Source: Nostoc flagelliforme FACHB-838
GTDB lineage: Bacteria; Cyanobacteriota; Cyanobacteriia; Cyanobacteriales; Nostocaceae
Assembly: GCF_014698065.1 (NCBI RefSeq)
Contig: NZ_JACJSI010000029.1
Coordinates: 16,949 to 80,948, forward strand
Direction: 5' to 3'
Length of the DNA stretch: 64,000 nucleotides
The notes beneath the pieces were generated by a model, which was not told the DNA's origin, searched no databases, and worked only from the letters and a program-made list of their open reading frames with translations. The position numbers were made by a program, and so were the translations under genes. Numbering within the stretch: the stretch's first letter is position 1; each line of letters starts with the position of its first letter. Shown piece after piece: positions 17,439 to 27,790 of this stretch.

Positions 17439-18905
17439 TTGACTGACATCGTAGTTGGCTTAGACTTGGGTACAGGAGGAGTACGAGCGATCGCAGTTAA
17501 TCTGCAAGGGCAAATTATCGCTCAGTCAACCAGAAGCTATCCCCTTTTAACTCCACAACCCGGTTGGACTGAACAGAACTCATCGGATTGGATCGAAGGA
17601 AGTTTAGATGCTCTCTCCGATGTTACTCAACAGCTAAACGGACATCAACCGCTAGCCCTCGGTTTGTCTGGACAAATGCATGGTATGGTTCCTCTCGATG
17701 CGGATGGCGAAGCAATTAGACCAGCAATTTTGTGGAATGACCAGCGCACAGGTAAAGCTGTTGCTGAGATTGAAGCCGCTATTCCCCGACAGGAGTTGAT
17801 CCAGCGCACTGGAAATCCGGCAATTACAGGATTTCAACTGCCGAAGCTTTTATGGTTGCGGACTGAAGAACCACAAGCATACACTCGGTTATGGCAGATT
17901 CTTTTGCCCAAAGATTATCTGGGATATGTGTTAACGGGCGAAGCAGTAACGGAACTATCTGATGCCTCTGGTGTCGGCTGTCTGAATCTGGCGAATCGGC
18001 AATGGGATACAGATATTCTCCATACTCTTGATATCAATCCAGCATTGTTCCCTCCGGTAATCGAATCTACCGCGATCGCTGGACGGTTAAAATCAGAGAT
18101 AGCTGCCCGTGTGGGATTACCTGTGGCATTACCTGTGGTCACAGGTGGAGGTGATAATGCCGCAGCAGCCATCGGTTTGGGCATCTCATCAAGCAACCTG
18201 AGCCGGGGTAGTTTGAGTATTGGTACATCAGGAGTGATCTTTGCACCGTGCAATCATCCAATTCCCGATCCCGAAGGTCGGGTACATTTGTTCTGCCATG
18301 TGGATGGTGGCTATCATCTCTTGGGAGTGACGCTAGCAGCAGGTGGTTCTCTACGTTGGTATCGAGATACATTTGCATCGCATATATCTTACACCGAACT
18401 GATGGATATGGCAGAGCGATCGCAGCCTGGTGCGCGTGGTGTTCTATTTCTACCCCACCTCGCAGGAGAACGCAGTCCTCACCTCGATCCAGATACTCGC
18501 GGTGCTTTCGTGAATTTGTCATTAGCTCATACATCAGCAGATATAATTCGTGCTGTGCTGGAGGGAGTTGCATTTAGCTTGCAGTCAGCATTGGAGGTAA
18601 TTAGTGCGATCGCTCCCCTCGATCAACTCTTAGCAACGGGTGGAGGCACACGTTCTCACATCTGGTTACAAATTTTGGCAGATATTTTGCAAACAAAACT
18701 CATAGCTCCCAAAGCCGAAGAAGGAGCGGCTTACGGAGCAGCTATTTTGGCAATGGTGGGGATTGGTGTCTACCCCAATTTAGAAACTGCACTCAAGATT
18801 TTACCGCAGGATAGTAATGTAGTACAGCCGCAGGCAAATCCTCTGTATGAAGCAGGGTATAAGCGCTACAAACTACTTTACGATACTTTGAAAGCTGTTC
18901 GTTGA
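17439..18905 (+). CDS. xylB: xylulokinase
   Basis: 488 residues of the FGGY kinase family. [17 protein letters not shown] is the phosphate-1 motif, [14 protein letters not shown] the xylulokinase segment with substrate-binding [12 protein letters not shown] follows, and [18 protein letters not shown] is the C-terminal adenosine motif. It phosphorylates D-xylulose (or a close ketose) in the cytosol. I chose the TTG at 17439 because GGAGG (17429-17433) lies five bases before it and the protein then begins at the family's normal N-terminus; an ATG at 17343 lies in a repeat. A decayed dehydrogenase remnant precedes it. Confidence 0.88.
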   Translation: MTDIVVGLDLGTGGVRAIAVNLQGQIIAQSTRSYPLLTPQPGWTEQNSSDWIEGSLDALSDVTQQLNGHQPLALGLSGQMHGMVPLDADGEAIRPAILWNDQRTGKAVAEIEAAIPRQELIQRTGNPAITGFQLPKLLWLRTEEPQAYTRLWQILLPKDYLGYVLTGEAVTELSDASGVGCLNLANRQWDTDILHTLDINPALFPPVIESTAIAGRLKSEIAARVGLPVALPVVTGGGDNAAAAIGLGISSSNLSRGSLSIGTSGVIFAPCNHPIPDPEGRVHLFCHVDGGYHLLGVTLAAGGSLRWYRDTFASHISYTELMDMAERSQPGARGVLFLPHLAGERSPHLDPDTRGAFVNLSLAHTSADIIRAVLEGVAFSLQSALEVISAIAPLDQLLATGGGTRSHIWLQILADILQTKLIAPKAEEGAAYGAAILAMVGIGVYPNLETALKILPQDSNVVQPQANPLYEAGYKRYKLLYDTLKAVR

Positions 18906-18949
18906 TCTTGGACTTTGGACAAAAATTTCTATGTCAGGCATTGCAATTA

Positions 18950-18966
18950 GCCGACCAATGGTCGGC
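18950..18966. terminator. short hairpin after xylB
   Basis: GCCGACC/GGTCGGC, seven base pairs with a 3-base loop. No T-tract on the plus strand. Weak terminator candidate. Confidence 0.35.
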
Positions 18967-19067
18967 AAAAACTTTTGAAGATTCTCATAAACTAATCCTT
19001 TATTATGAGCCAATACCGAGGCTATTAAGAAGAGCGGCAATTTGCACACCACCATACCTATTAACTA

Positions 19068-21284
19068 ATGGATTTATTTGACCAGCATCTTGCAAAAATA
19101 ACTGAAGAAGAAGCACCACTAGCGGCTCGGATGCGTCCACGGACACTGGATGAATTTATTGGTCAAGATCATATTATCGGGCAAGGAAGGCTACTGCGGC
19201 GTGCTATCAGCTTGGATCAACTGTCTTCTTTAATCTTTTCTGGGCCCCCAGGGACTGGCAAAACTACTTTAGCCCGTGTTATTGCCAACACAACCCGCGC
19301 TCACTTCATCGCTATCAATGCTGTACTCTCAGGAGTTAAAGAAATTCGAGCAGCAATTGAAATAGCCCTTCAACAGCGCAAGTTCCATAATCAACGAACT
19401 ATTCTTTTTGTCGATGAAGTCCATCGTTTTAACAAATCTCAGCAGGATGCTCTATTGCCTTGGGTAGAGAATGGTACAATCATTCTCATTGGTGCTACCA
19501 CAGAAAATCCTTTTTTTGAAGTCAATAAAGCGCTTGTCAGCCGTTCGCGGATTTTTCAACTTCAGCAATTAACTGATAAAGATTTATACAAAATTGTTGA
19601 GCAAACACTAGCTGATTCTGAACGCGGTTATGGCAAGTTAACAGTACAAATTGACATAGATGCTTTAACTCATCTAGTTAATGTTGCCAATGGTGATGCT
19701 CGTTCATTATTGAATGCTTTGCAACTGGCTGTAGAGACTACAAACCCCGATGCTACAGGTGTTATTCATATTCCCCTAGCAGTGGCAGAAGAATCAATTC
19801 AGCAGCGTGCTGTTTTATACGATAAAGAAGGGGATGCCCATTTTGATACAATCAGTGCTTTTATCAAGAGCTTACGAGGTTCTGACCCAGATGCAGCACT
19901 CTACTGGCTGGCCAAAATGGTTTATGCAGGTGAAGACCCGCGTTTCATTTTCCGTCGGATGTTAATTCTTGCCAGCGAAGATGTCGGATTAGCTGACCCA
20001 CAAGCAGTTGTCGTTACAAATGCCTGTGCCGAAGCCTTTGATCGCGTGGGAATGCCGGAAGGACGTTATCATTTGGCGCAGGCAGTACTTTATTTAGCAA
20101 CTGCACCAAAGTCCAACAGCCTTATGGGCTTTTTTGATGCTTTAGCCGCAGTAGAAATTGAAAATGTTGCAGAAGTTCCCACTCATCTTAAAGATGCCAA
20201 TCGGGATAAAAAAGGTTTTGGACATGGGGCTGGTTATCTCTATCCTCACGCTTACCGAGATCATTGGGTAGCACAGCAATATTTGCCCAAGAGCTTGCAA
20301 GGTCAATTATTTTATCAACCATCAAGCCAAGGTTATGAACACCAAATTGCAACACAAGTGGCACGTCGCCGGGAAGCTCAACTTGCTGCAATAGTAGAAG
20401 GTATTGGTGTTGCACCAATGGAAGTCATGACTTATGGAACTGTTGACCGAGCAGATGAGCGCTGGTTGCAACGCACACTTTCTCAGGTAAGTACACAATT
20501 AGCATCTGTGCGCGATCGCATTTTCACTTTCGCCCAATTACAACGTCATCACTTAGTATTGGATTTAAATGCCACCACTGGTTTACTTACTTGGGAAGCA
20601 ATCCGGCAAGTTCCTGAAGGTGGAGTTTATGCCTGTGTTCGCAATAGCTTTGATGCCAATGCTTTAAATGAACAAGCTGCGGCACTTCCTGAAACAATGC
20701 GACCAATAGTTTTTACTGCATCTGTGGCACAGATACCTGTGATGCTGGCATCTCTTGCACCAAATGTACAGTTCGACTCTATGATCGGACGTAATGTACT
20801 AGTTTCGGAACCAGATAAGGGACTTGCTGCCCAATTTTTAGGTCAATTGCTCCCGCACTCAGTCAAGCTTATTTTAGCTGAGACAGTACCTCGTCATACC
20901 CAAAGGTTTTATCACTTACTGCCCAATCAAAATTTAGATGCCCAATTGTATGAGCGATTAGTTTTAGCGGAAGAAGCTATTTATACAGATACGTCTGACC
21001 CCATGCTTAACTGGGATGCTGACGATTTGCGTGACGCTTTTGCCTCAAATGTACGCTCCATACAAGTGGTTGTTGAACAATATTTGACACCAATCCATAT
21101 CTCTAATCATTTTATCAAACGTTTATTTACTGCTAATCTTAATCGCCCAAGTTATGCTGATCGTCTGGCTGCAAATTTAACAAGTGAGGAAATAGACATT
21201 ATTAAAAATTTATTTACTCGTTACTTACTCGACCAATCCGTTAATTGGTCAAGCACTGTAGCATTTTTATATATTAGCGGATGA
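19068..21284 (+). CDS. rarA: RarA (MgsA) replication-associated ATPase fused to a cyanobacterial C-terminal domain
   Basis: 738 residues against about 430-450 for RarA alone. Residues 1-430 are the clamp-loader-like AAA+ ATPase: Walker [10 protein letters not shown] at 59-67, Walker [11 protein letters not shown] near 112-121, sensor [11 protein letters not shown], and the C-terminal MgsA region ([14 protein letters not shown]). The remaining 300 residues ([20 protein letters not shown]...) resemble a degenerate SAM-methyltransferase fold. RarA acts on stalled forks and single-strand gaps. The fusion is a known cyanobacterial architecture; the added part has no assigned function. Confidence 0.88.
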   Translation: MDLFDQHLAKITEEEAPLAARMRPRTLDEFIGQDHIIGQGRLLRRAISLDQLSSLIFSGPPGTGKTTLARVIANTTRAHFIAINAVLSGVKEIRAAIEIALQQRKFHNQRTILFVDEVHRFNKSQQDALLPWVENGTIILIGATTENPFFEVNKALVSRSRIFQLQQLTDKDLYKIVEQTLADSERGYGKLTVQIDIDALTHLVNVANGDARSLLNALQLAVETTNPDATGVIHIPLAVAEESIQQRAVLYDKEGDAHFDTISAFIKSLRGSDPDAALYWLAKMVYAGEDPRFIFRRMLILASEDVGLADPQAVVVTNACAEAFDRVGMPEGRYHLAQAVLYLATAPKSNSLMGFFDALAAVEIENVAEVPTHLKDANRDKKGFGHGAGYLYPHAYRDHWVAQQYLPKSLQGQLFYQPSSQGYEHQIATQVARRREAQLAAIVEGIGVAPMEVMTYGTVDRADERWLQRTLSQVSTQLASVRDRIFTFAQLQRHHLVLDLNATTGLLTWEAIRQVPEGGVYACVRNSFDANALNEQAAALPETMRPIVFTASVAQIPVMLASLAPNVQFDSMIGRNVLVSEPDKGLAAQFLGQLLPHSVKLILAETVPRHTQRFYHLLPNQNLDAQLYERLVLAEEAIYTDTSDPMLNWDADDLRDAFASNVRSIQVVVEQYLTPIHISNHFIKRLFTANLNRPSYADRLAANLTSEEIDIIKNLFTRYLLDQSVNWSSTVAFLYISG

Positions 21285-21590
21285 ACATTCTCTGGTCATC
21301 AAATCACAGTAATTTATAATGATGATTTAAATGATGCAATTATTCTTAATACGCCTTGCCAAAAACAGATAACTGAAGTTGAGGTAATGTTCGCTCATTA
21401 CCTTCACTATATTTGTAAATGATTTGAGCAAATTAAAAGGATTGTACAGAACTATGCCAATTAAAAAACATATTGAACTGAATATTGAAAGTTTCCTAAA
21501 TTCCAGCGAGGTTAAAATTTTATCCATCCCCGAAAAGGTTTTTACCATCCATAGTTTCCTTTACGGATAATAACTTTTAAAAATTATTCA
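21285..21590. other. intergenic region, nothing recognised
   Basis: AT-rich DNA between convergent rarA and the DUF938 gene. In-frame read-through of the rarA stop would give 44 more codons without recognisable features. No clear terminator. Confidence 0.4.
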
Positions 21591-22232
21591 CTATGTAGAA
21601 CGTTGAAACACTACTGAAAGATTATTAGCTGGCATTTGGTAAATCTGTTTCAAGGTGAGATTTTGTGCCTTAGCTACTGCTACAACATCATCCAAGTTAC
21701 GCACACCCCACTCTGGGTTTTCGGCGCGTAAATATTCGTCAAAAGCTACATTACTCGGTACTGTATGTTCTCCACTTTGTTTGAAGGGGCCATACAAATA
21801 GAGGATACCTCCTGCTTTGAGGATACGACCTGCCCCTGCCATTAACCCCAGACAGGCTGACCAAGGTGAAATGTGAATCATATTGATGTTGACGATAGCA
21901 ACAATTGGCTCATTAGAGAGCCAATCAAATGCATCATTCTCCACTGTCCAAACTGGTTCTCTTACATCTAGATATTGCGGTGCATAAACGTTATCACATA
22001 CATTGTGTTCAGTCCATGCAATAATGCTGGCTCTTAATTGTGGATTTACCTCTGTTGGTAGCCACAGATAATCCCTGAGTCTGGATGCAAAAAAGACTGC
22101 ATGTTCACCAGTTCCACTTGCTATCTCTAAAATAGTGCCATTCTCCGGCAACACTTGTAAAAGTACTTCTAGAATTGGTTCACGGTTACGCTCAGTTGCT
22201 GGTGCATATTGTCGTGCGTCTTGTGGTGCCAT
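21591..22232 (-). CDS. DUF938 family class I methyltransferase
   Basis: 213 residues. The N-terminus DARQYAPATERNREPIL followed by ILEIASGTGEHAVFFA is characteristic of DUF938 proteins, which have a SAM-methyltransferase fold. MIHISPWSACLGLMAGAGRI and LYLYGPFKQSGEHT are also typical of the family. No substrate is established. Monocistronic. Confidence 0.85.
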   Translation of the reverse strand: MAPQDARQYAPATERNREPILEVLLQVLPENGTILEIASGTGEHAVFFASRLRDYLWLPTEVNPQLRASIIAWTEHNVCDNVYAPQYLDVREPVWTVENDAFDWLSNEPIVAIVNINMIHISPWSACLGLMAGAGRILKAGGILYLYGPFKQSGEHTVPSNVAFDEYLRAENPEWGVRNLDDVVAVAKAQNLTLKQIYQMPANNLSVVFQRST

Positions 22233-22381
22233 CTGTATCCTTACATTTTAAAATTAATATCAATATCAAACATTGCATCTTTATTTCATCTCAAATTAAG
22301 AAGTCTACATACTTGTTTTCAACCTCGATAATTTGCTCTTTGAGTTTACTTACCTCGATTTTTACCTCTAATCAAAAGTTA

Positions 22382-22574
22382 TTAGGACTTATGCACTGTA
22401 CAAATCCATCGTGATATGAATTACCTAAAATAGGAAGTTTTCAGGCTTTTCTTAATTATCCTGCGATGCCTACGGCGGTAAACTACGTAAATAGACGATG
22501 CTGTGCCCTTACGAAAGATATGGTTTTTAACCTTAATTCATATTTGATATTACTTGTCAATGCGTAAGTCCTAA
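22382..22574. repeat. MITE-like palindromic element with TTAGGACTTAYGCA ends
   Basis: 193 bp bounded by TTAGGACTTATGCA (22382-22395) and its inverted partner TGCGTAAGTCCTAA (22561-22574). Subterminal parts also pair (ATATGAATTA/TAATTCATAT). No coding capacity. Its centre contains GCGATGCCTACGGCGG, a common Nostoc repeat motif. Confidence 0.75.
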
Positions 22575-22625
22575 CTCAAGCCAGAGGTAGATTATCACAT
22601 TTTTATATTAGTGGGATAGGTTTCA

Positions 22626-23807
22626 TCATTCTGAACGTAGGGCTTTTACTGGGTCGATCTGGCTGGCCCGCACGGCGGGAAGCAAACTAGCTCCCACCCC
22701 TACCGCTAGGGCTGATCCTAGTGCTAGCACTGCAATTCTGCTATCAAACTCATAGGGCAAGCTAAAGGTATCCGTAACCACAATTGTCAATCCATGCACC
22801 ACTCCCAGCCCCGTTGCTCCTCCTATTAGACTTAAAAGCATCGCCTCTAGAATAAATTGCAGCATGATTTCCCTTTGGGTTGCACCCACCGCCCGTCTCA
22901 AACCTATTTCAGCGGTTCGTTCTGTTACTGAGGCAATCATAATATTTGCAATCCCAACACCGCCAACTAATAGCGCGATCACTCCTACTGCTGTTAAACC
23001 TTGGGAAGCCATCTCTTGAGTTTTCTGTTGCTGTAAAATATCTGATACATTATTCCAAAATTTAAATTTGTAACCTGGAAATCTTTGTAGCAGCAATTCC
23101 TCTGCTTGCTGGCTTAACTCTTCCACATCTTCAAGGGAGTAAGGGCGCATTTGGATACTCCCAATGTCGCGGCTACCGGTCAAAGCGTTGTAAATAGACA
23201 TCGGCACATACAGTTGACCCGCCGGAGGTGCATTTTCATTTAGACTAGTCGCTACCACCCCTATGACGATATAGGGTCTTTGCCCAGCATAAATCAGCTG
23301 CCCCACAGGTTCCTGCTTTTGGAAAAGTTGTTCTGCCAGCAATTGATCGATTACTATCACCGGACGGTAGTTAGCAAAATCTTCAGATGTGAAAAACCGT
23401 CCTGAAACCAATGATTTTCCTGAAGTCAGCAAGAAATCTTGGGAAACAGGTGACATGGGTGGACTAAATTCCTTGTCCCGAAATACAGTTGGCGTAGAAC
23501 CAGCCCAATTAAAAGAACTGATCGCCTGCAAGCCTACCATTCGCTGTCGTAAGAATTCCATGTCTTCCAACTTGAGTTGGGTAGTTTGACCGCCAGAATC
23601 CCAGTTTGGATAAACTGAAACTTGAGGTGCACCTCGTTTTGCTAATTGTTGAGCGATCGCGGCCCGGCTAATATTACCAACCTGAAGTGTAGCGCTGACA
23701 GCAGCCACACCCATAAACACCCCTAGAGTAGTCAGAGCAGAACGCAACGGGTTCCTACCCAAGGAGTGAAAGGTAATATTTAATAAGTCAAAAGCTGAAA
23801 GAGCCAT
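22626..23807 (-). CDS. MacB/DevC-type ABC transporter permease (FtsX family)
   Basis: 393 residues. An N-terminal helix (PLRSALTTLGVFMGVAAVSA), a large periplasmic domain (about 40-270) and three C-terminal helices with VTERTAEIGLRRAVGATQRE between them are typical of FtsX/MacB permeases. It should pair with the HlyD-like protein encoded just upstream (104 bases away) and with an ATPase that is not in the window. DevBCA-type systems of this design export glycolipids or other substrates across the cell envelope. Substrate unknown; the location at the end of a glycan island suggests export of its product. Confidence 0.85.
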   Translation of the reverse strand: MALSAFDLLNITFHSLGRNPLRSALTTLGVFMGVAAVSATLQVGNISRAAIAQQLAKRGAPQVSVYPNWDSGGQTTQLKLEDMEFLRQRMVGLQAISSFNWAGSTPTVFRDKEFSPPMSPVSQDFLLTSGKSLVSGRFFTSEDFANYRPVIVIDQLLAEQLFQKQEPVGQLIYAGQRPYIVIGVVATSLNENAPPAGQLYVPMSIYNALTGSRDIGSIQMRPYSLEDVEELSQQAEELLLQRFPGYKFKFWNNVSDILQQQKTQEMASQGLTAVGVIALLVGGVGIANIMIASVTERTAEIGLRRAVGATQREIMLQFILEAMLLSLIGGATGLGVVHGLTIVVTDTFSLPYEFDSRIAVLALGSALAVGVGASLLPAVRASQIDPVKALRSE

Positions 23808-23910
23808 AATAGTCGCTTTGCTCTAGTTTGAAAATGGGTGGGTGTAAGGGTGTGGGATGAATGTCACGAAAATAAGCAGGGGGAGTAAAGTCGAAATATT
23901 AATTTATTAA

Positions 23911-25152
23911 TTACTTTTCACTTGCCTTAACTGGCAGCCCTGGCTTGAGTTGCGACTCAACGGGTGGCAGTATGACCTTTTCACCAGGATGCAAACCAGA
24001 GGTTACTTCTACAGCCATTAACCCCTCCAATCCCAGATTAATGGTACGTTTTTGGGCTTGATTTTGGCTATCCCGAACCCATACAAAGGGACGCGCTTCC
24101 GATCGCACTATAGCCTCCGTCTTCAAAACTACTACGTTCTGCCGTTGCTGCAACACAACCTCGACATTTACCCTACTACCAGGGAGCAGTGCGCGAGTAG
24201 GGGTATCAAGCCGAATGGTTGCCGGTACTGTTGGTTGATCTGATTGTTTTGGGCTACTACCGCCTTGTTTTTGGTCTTCAATGGTGAGTGCTTGAGGATA
24301 CAAGCTTTGCACGCGTCCAGAGAACATCTTTGCATTAAGCCCAATCGCATTAATGCGGGCAAGTTGATTGACCCGGACTTGAGCAGCATTGAGGGTAGAA
24401 AGCTGGAGTTTCACTAGGATTTTTCCTGGATCACCCAAAGTTAACAGATTGGTACGCAACTCGACCCCATCACCATCCTCTACATTCACACCCAAGACTA
24501 CGCCATTCAATGGTGCAGTCACAATATTATCCTGGAGTTGCTGCTGAATAAGTTGGCGCTCCAATTGCAAAGTCTGGATTTTGAGAGCGGTTGTACGTGC
24601 CTCTGCTTGAGTATCTCGCAGGCTAGCCCGAGCAACGCGCACTGCGTCTTCTTGCGTTTGAGCTTGTTGTTGGGCAATAGCTCCCTCTCGCACCAGGGGA
24701 GCAAGCCTCTGGAGTTGTTTTTCTTCGGCTGTTAATCGTTCTTGGGCTTCAAGAATTTTCTGGCGACTACGTGCTAGGTTGATTTGCTCTTGTTGAATTT
24801 GCAACTGCTGATTGGTAAGAGCAATTTTTCGCTCAGGGTAGCGCAGGGTCAGCAATACTTGACCAAGTTTTACCCTCTCACCAGGTTTGACCATGACTCG
24901 TTCTACTGCACCCTCTTTTGGGGATTTCAAGATTCGCTGTTCTCGTAACTCAACAGTACCGCTCTCATTGATTGTAGTTTCAACATTACCTCGCTCCACA
25001 GTTAGCAAGCGTACTGCTACTGGTTCAGGAGGTTGGTTCAGAGCGAAGAAGTAGGTTAGCCAACCGCCAGCGCTGGCTAGAGCCAAAACTCCTGACCAGG
25101 CTAGCCATCGACTTGGGATATTAAATTTACCTTTTTCATATTTCCAGTTCAT
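23911..25152 (-). CDS. HlyD/MacA-family membrane fusion protein
   Basis: 413 residues: one N-terminal membrane helix (about 18-40), barrel-sandwich halves (VERVMVKPGERVKLGQVLLTL and NIVTAPLNGVVLGVNVEDGD) around a long coiled-coil hairpin (about 110-205), and a C-terminal beta-barrel (LHPGEKVILPP near 390). It is the periplasmic adaptor for the MacB-type permease downstream and would link it to a TolC-like pore. The gap to the next GT2 gene upstream is about 80 bases, so it may be in the same transcript. Confidence 0.87.
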   Translation of the reverse strand: MNWKYEKGKFNIPSRWLAWSGVLALASAGGWLTYFFALNQPPEPVAVRLLTVERGNVETTINESGTVELREQRILKSPKEGAVERVMVKPGERVKLGQVLLTLRYPERKIALTNQQLQIQQEQINLARSRQKILEAQERLTAEEKQLQRLAPLVREGAIAQQQAQTQEDAVRVARASLRDTQAEARTTALKIQTLQLERQLIQQQLQDNIVTAPLNGVVLGVNVEDGDGVELRTNLLTLGDPGKILVKLQLSTLNAAQVRVNQLARINAIGLNAKMFSGRVQSLYPQALTIEDQKQGGSSPKQSDQPTVPATIRLDTPTRALLPGSRVNVEVVLQQRQNVVVLKTEAIVRSEARPFVWVRDSQNQAQKRTINLGLEGLMAVEVTSGLHPGEKVILPPVESQLKPGLPVKASEK

Positions 25153-25231
25153 GACAACTCGATCCAGTGAGTTTGCAGTTCATTACAAGCGATCGCAGCC
25201 CAAGGTTTTCACCGCATAATTTCGGAGAATC

Positions 25232-26461
25232 TTACAGGCAGAGATCAAACACGACGAGGCGGCTGTTTTCCAAAACACAGAGGAAATTTGAACTGAGATA
25301 ATTTCGTAGTCCAGAGTAATAATCAAGCCACCAGAAGGCTGGCCATGCAATGATCATAAAACTTGCTCCCGCTTGGCGCATTCGTTCAAGTTCCCGGATG
25401 GCCATCTCGTCATCTAGTGGCGCTCCCCAGTACTGACCGTCATGTTCTAAAAAGGGCAGAGCATCGAATTTTGGCAGCATCTGACAACCCCATTGATTTT
25501 CATCGACCAAAATCAAACGTTTCCCGGCGGGAATCACAGATGTAATTTCCCGCATCGCAATTTGTAGCCGCTCTGACCAACTCAAATTAAGTTCAGGTAT
25601 CAGTTCAGATGTCAACTCACTACGGCGCATATTTATATACAACAGGCGCTCTGCTAGCCACTGACGATAAGATGCATCCTCTGCACGCGGTGACTGTAAC
25701 AAATAAGCGATCGCATCAGTACGTTCTGCGATCGCAGCCAGCGATCCTGTTCCGCCAGAGCCGAAGTTAAGCTGGGAATCCTGTTCAGCGTGAGACCGGA
25801 ATTGAGCCAGCGTTTTAGGTATAAAGAAAAGATCGAATTGCGCTGCTATCCGCAAGTATAGGTTCAAGTCTATCAAGTACTTGGAGTGGGGCGTGTCGTA
25901 TCCCCCAACTGCTGCCAGTGCATCAGCGCGAAACATGACAGCTGCACAAAAGAGCAAAATCCATTTTCGCCCGTCAACAATTTGGTGAATAAAATCTAAT
26001 CCGTCGATGAACCCCTCTAGAAAGTTACTTGAAAATCTTCTGCTTTTGTCCTCTAAGAAAGCACCATTATTGTCAATCACTTCAATTTGGGCAACTGAAA
26101 GACCAGCATCTGGATGGTTATCTAAGGCTAAGACGGATTCGCTAACAAAGTTAGGTAGTAGCATATCATCGTCCGGCAAGAAGCTGAGATAGCAACTAGA
26201 GTTAAGCTCAATAGCTCGTTGCCAATTGCGAAATAATCCAATATTAGTTTCATTACGCACGTAAGTGATGCGCGGATCTGCAAACGAGCGAACGACTGCC
26301 TCTGTATCATCGGTAGAAGCATTATCTAATACCAGAGCTTGGAAATCTGAATAGTCTTGTGATAAAACGCTTTGAAGGCTAACTTTTAATAAATCCGAGC
26401 GATTGTAGGTTGGAATCGCAATAGTCACTTTGGTTTCATATTTCATATCCTTACTACTCAC
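25232..26461 (-). CDS. family 2 glycosyltransferase with shared C-terminal module (copy A)
   Basis: 409 residues. Residues 10-240 are a GT-A fold GT2 enzyme: TIAIPTYNRSDLLKVSLQSV at the N-terminus, LDNASTDDTEAVV, and the metal-binding SFLPDDDMLLP. Residues 310-409 are a separate module (ILVDENQW, PFLEHDGQYWGAP, AFWWLDYY, LVVFDL) also present in the next three GT2 genes. It is a close paralogue of the next gene. GTG at 26461 or ATG at 26446 may be the start. Likely transfers an activated sugar in the cytosol; donor and acceptor unknown. Confidence 0.82.
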   Translation of the reverse strand: MSSKDMKYETKVTIAIPTYNRSDLLKVSLQSVLSQDYSDFQALVLDNASTDDTEAVVRSFADPRITYVRNETNIGLFRNWQRAIELNSSCYLSFLPDDDMLLPNFVSESVLALDNHPDAGLSVAQIEVIDNNGAFLEDKSRRFSSNFLEGFIDGLDFIHQIVDGRKWILLFCAAVMFRADALAAVGGYDTPHSKYLIDLNLYLRIAAQFDLFFIPKTLAQFRSHAEQDSQLNFGSGGTGSLAAIAERTDAIAYLLQSPRAEDASYRQWLAERLLYINMRRSELTSELIPELNLSWSERLQIAMREITSVIPAGKRLILVDENQWGCQMLPKFDALPFLEHDGQYWGAPLDDEMAIRELERMRQAGASFMIIAWPAFWWLDYYSGLRNYLSSNFLCVLENSRLVVFDLCL

Positions 26462-26529
26462 CCTCTGTTTGGTAATAACGCCCGCATAATAAATTTAAAG
26501 ACAAGCTTTTAAGTTATTAAATCCAGTTT

Positions 26530-27759
26530 TCACGACCAGAGATCGAACACAATCAGGCGGCTATTGTGCAAAACACAGCGGAAATTTGAATTGAGATAAT
26601 TGCGTAGCTGTGAGTAGTAATCTAGCCACCAGAAGGCGGGAAATCCAATGACTATGAAGCTTGCTCCTGCTTGTCGCATTCGTTCGAGTTCCTGAATGGC
26701 AGTTTGGTCGTCAGGTGGAGCGCCCCAGTAATTACCGTCGCGTTCCAAGAAGGGAAGGAAATTAGATTGAGGTAGAATCTCGGAACTCCACTGATTGTCG
26801 TCAACCAAAATAAAGCACTTTCCTGCTGGAATCGTGGCTGCGATCTCCTCAATGGCAATCTGTTGTCGTTCTGACCAGCTAAGATTGAGTGCGGGTACCA
26901 GTTGAGATGTAAACTCGCTGCGACGCATACTAATATGCAATAGGCGCTCTGTTAGCCACTGACGATAAGATGCATCCTCTGCACGCGGTGACTGTAACAA
27001 AAAAGCGATCGCATCATTACGTTCTGCCATTACAGCCAGCGCCCCTGTTCCACTAAGGGAGTGAAAGCTGACCTGGGAATCCTGTTCAACGTGAAACCGG
27101 ACTTGAGCCAGTTCTTTAGCAATAAAGAAGAAATCGAATTGCACCGCCATCCGCAAGTATAGGTTCAAGTCTAGCAAGTACTTAGAGTGCGTGATGTCGA
27201 ATCCCCCAACCGCCCTGAGTGCAGAAGCGCGAAACATCACTGCACTGGTACGCAAAATCCATTTCCGTCCATCAACAATTTGGTGGATGAACTCTAGACC
27301 GTCGATCAGCCCTTGTGGCAAGTTGTCTGAAAATTCTGTGCCTGTTACCTGTAGTAGAACACCATTAGTGTCGATAAATTCAGCTTGGGCAGCCGAGAGA
27401 CCAGCATGAGGATGGTTGTCTAATGCTAGGACAGACTCGTGAATGAAGTTGGACAGCAGTACATCATCATCCGATAAGATGCTGAGATAGGAACTAGTGT
27501 TTAGCTCAACACTCCGCTGCCAATTGCCAAATATGCCAATATTGACTTCGTTGCGTACATAAACAATTCGCGAATCCGCGAATGAGTGTACAACTGCCTC
27601 TGTATCATCGTCAGAAGCATTATCCAATACAAGCACCTGGAAATCTGGATAGTCCTGTGCTAGCACGCTTTCAAGGCTAACCTTTAGTAACTCCGAGCGA
27701 TTGTAGGTTGGGATTGCGATCGTAACTTTGGTTTCAGGTTTCATATCGTTTCTGCTCAC
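26530..27759 (-). CDS. family 2 glycosyltransferase with shared C-terminal module (copy B)
   Basis: 409 residues, aligned end to end with copy A and clearly a tandem duplicate. Key motifs are TIAIPTYNRSELLKVSLESV, LDNASDDDTEAVV and LSDDDVLLS. The C-terminal module at about 310-409 contains ILVDDNQW, PFLERDGNYWGAP and PAFWWLDYY. An 87-bp stretch (26941-27027) matches copy A (25643-25729) at all but 4 positions by my reading, much closer than the rest. GTG at 27759 or ATG at 27744 could be the start. Confidence 0.82.
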   Translation of the reverse strand: MSRNDMKPETKVTIAIPTYNRSELLKVSLESVLAQDYPDFQVLVLDNASDDDTEAVVHSFADSRIVYVRNEVNIGIFGNWQRSVELNTSSYLSILSDDDVLLSNFIHESVLALDNHPHAGLSAAQAEFIDTNGVLLQVTGTEFSDNLPQGLIDGLEFIHQIVDGRKWILRTSAVMFRASALRAVGGFDITHSKYLLDLNLYLRMAVQFDFFFIAKELAQVRFHVEQDSQVSFHSLSGTGALAVMAERNDAIAFLLQSPRAEDASYRQWLTERLLHISMRRSEFTSQLVPALNLSWSERQQIAIEEIAATIPAGKCFILVDDNQWSSEILPQSNFLPFLERDGNYWGAPPDDQTAIQELERMRQAGASFIVIGFPAFWWLDYYSQLRNYLNSNFRCVLHNSRLIVFDLWS

Positions 27760-27790
27760 TCCCTGTTTTATTAATAACGGCCAGGCAGTA

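Noticed and set aside
21285..21416. Read-through extension of rarA by 44 codons
   Set aside because: The extension shares no family feature and the rarA protein already ends at a plausible C-terminus.
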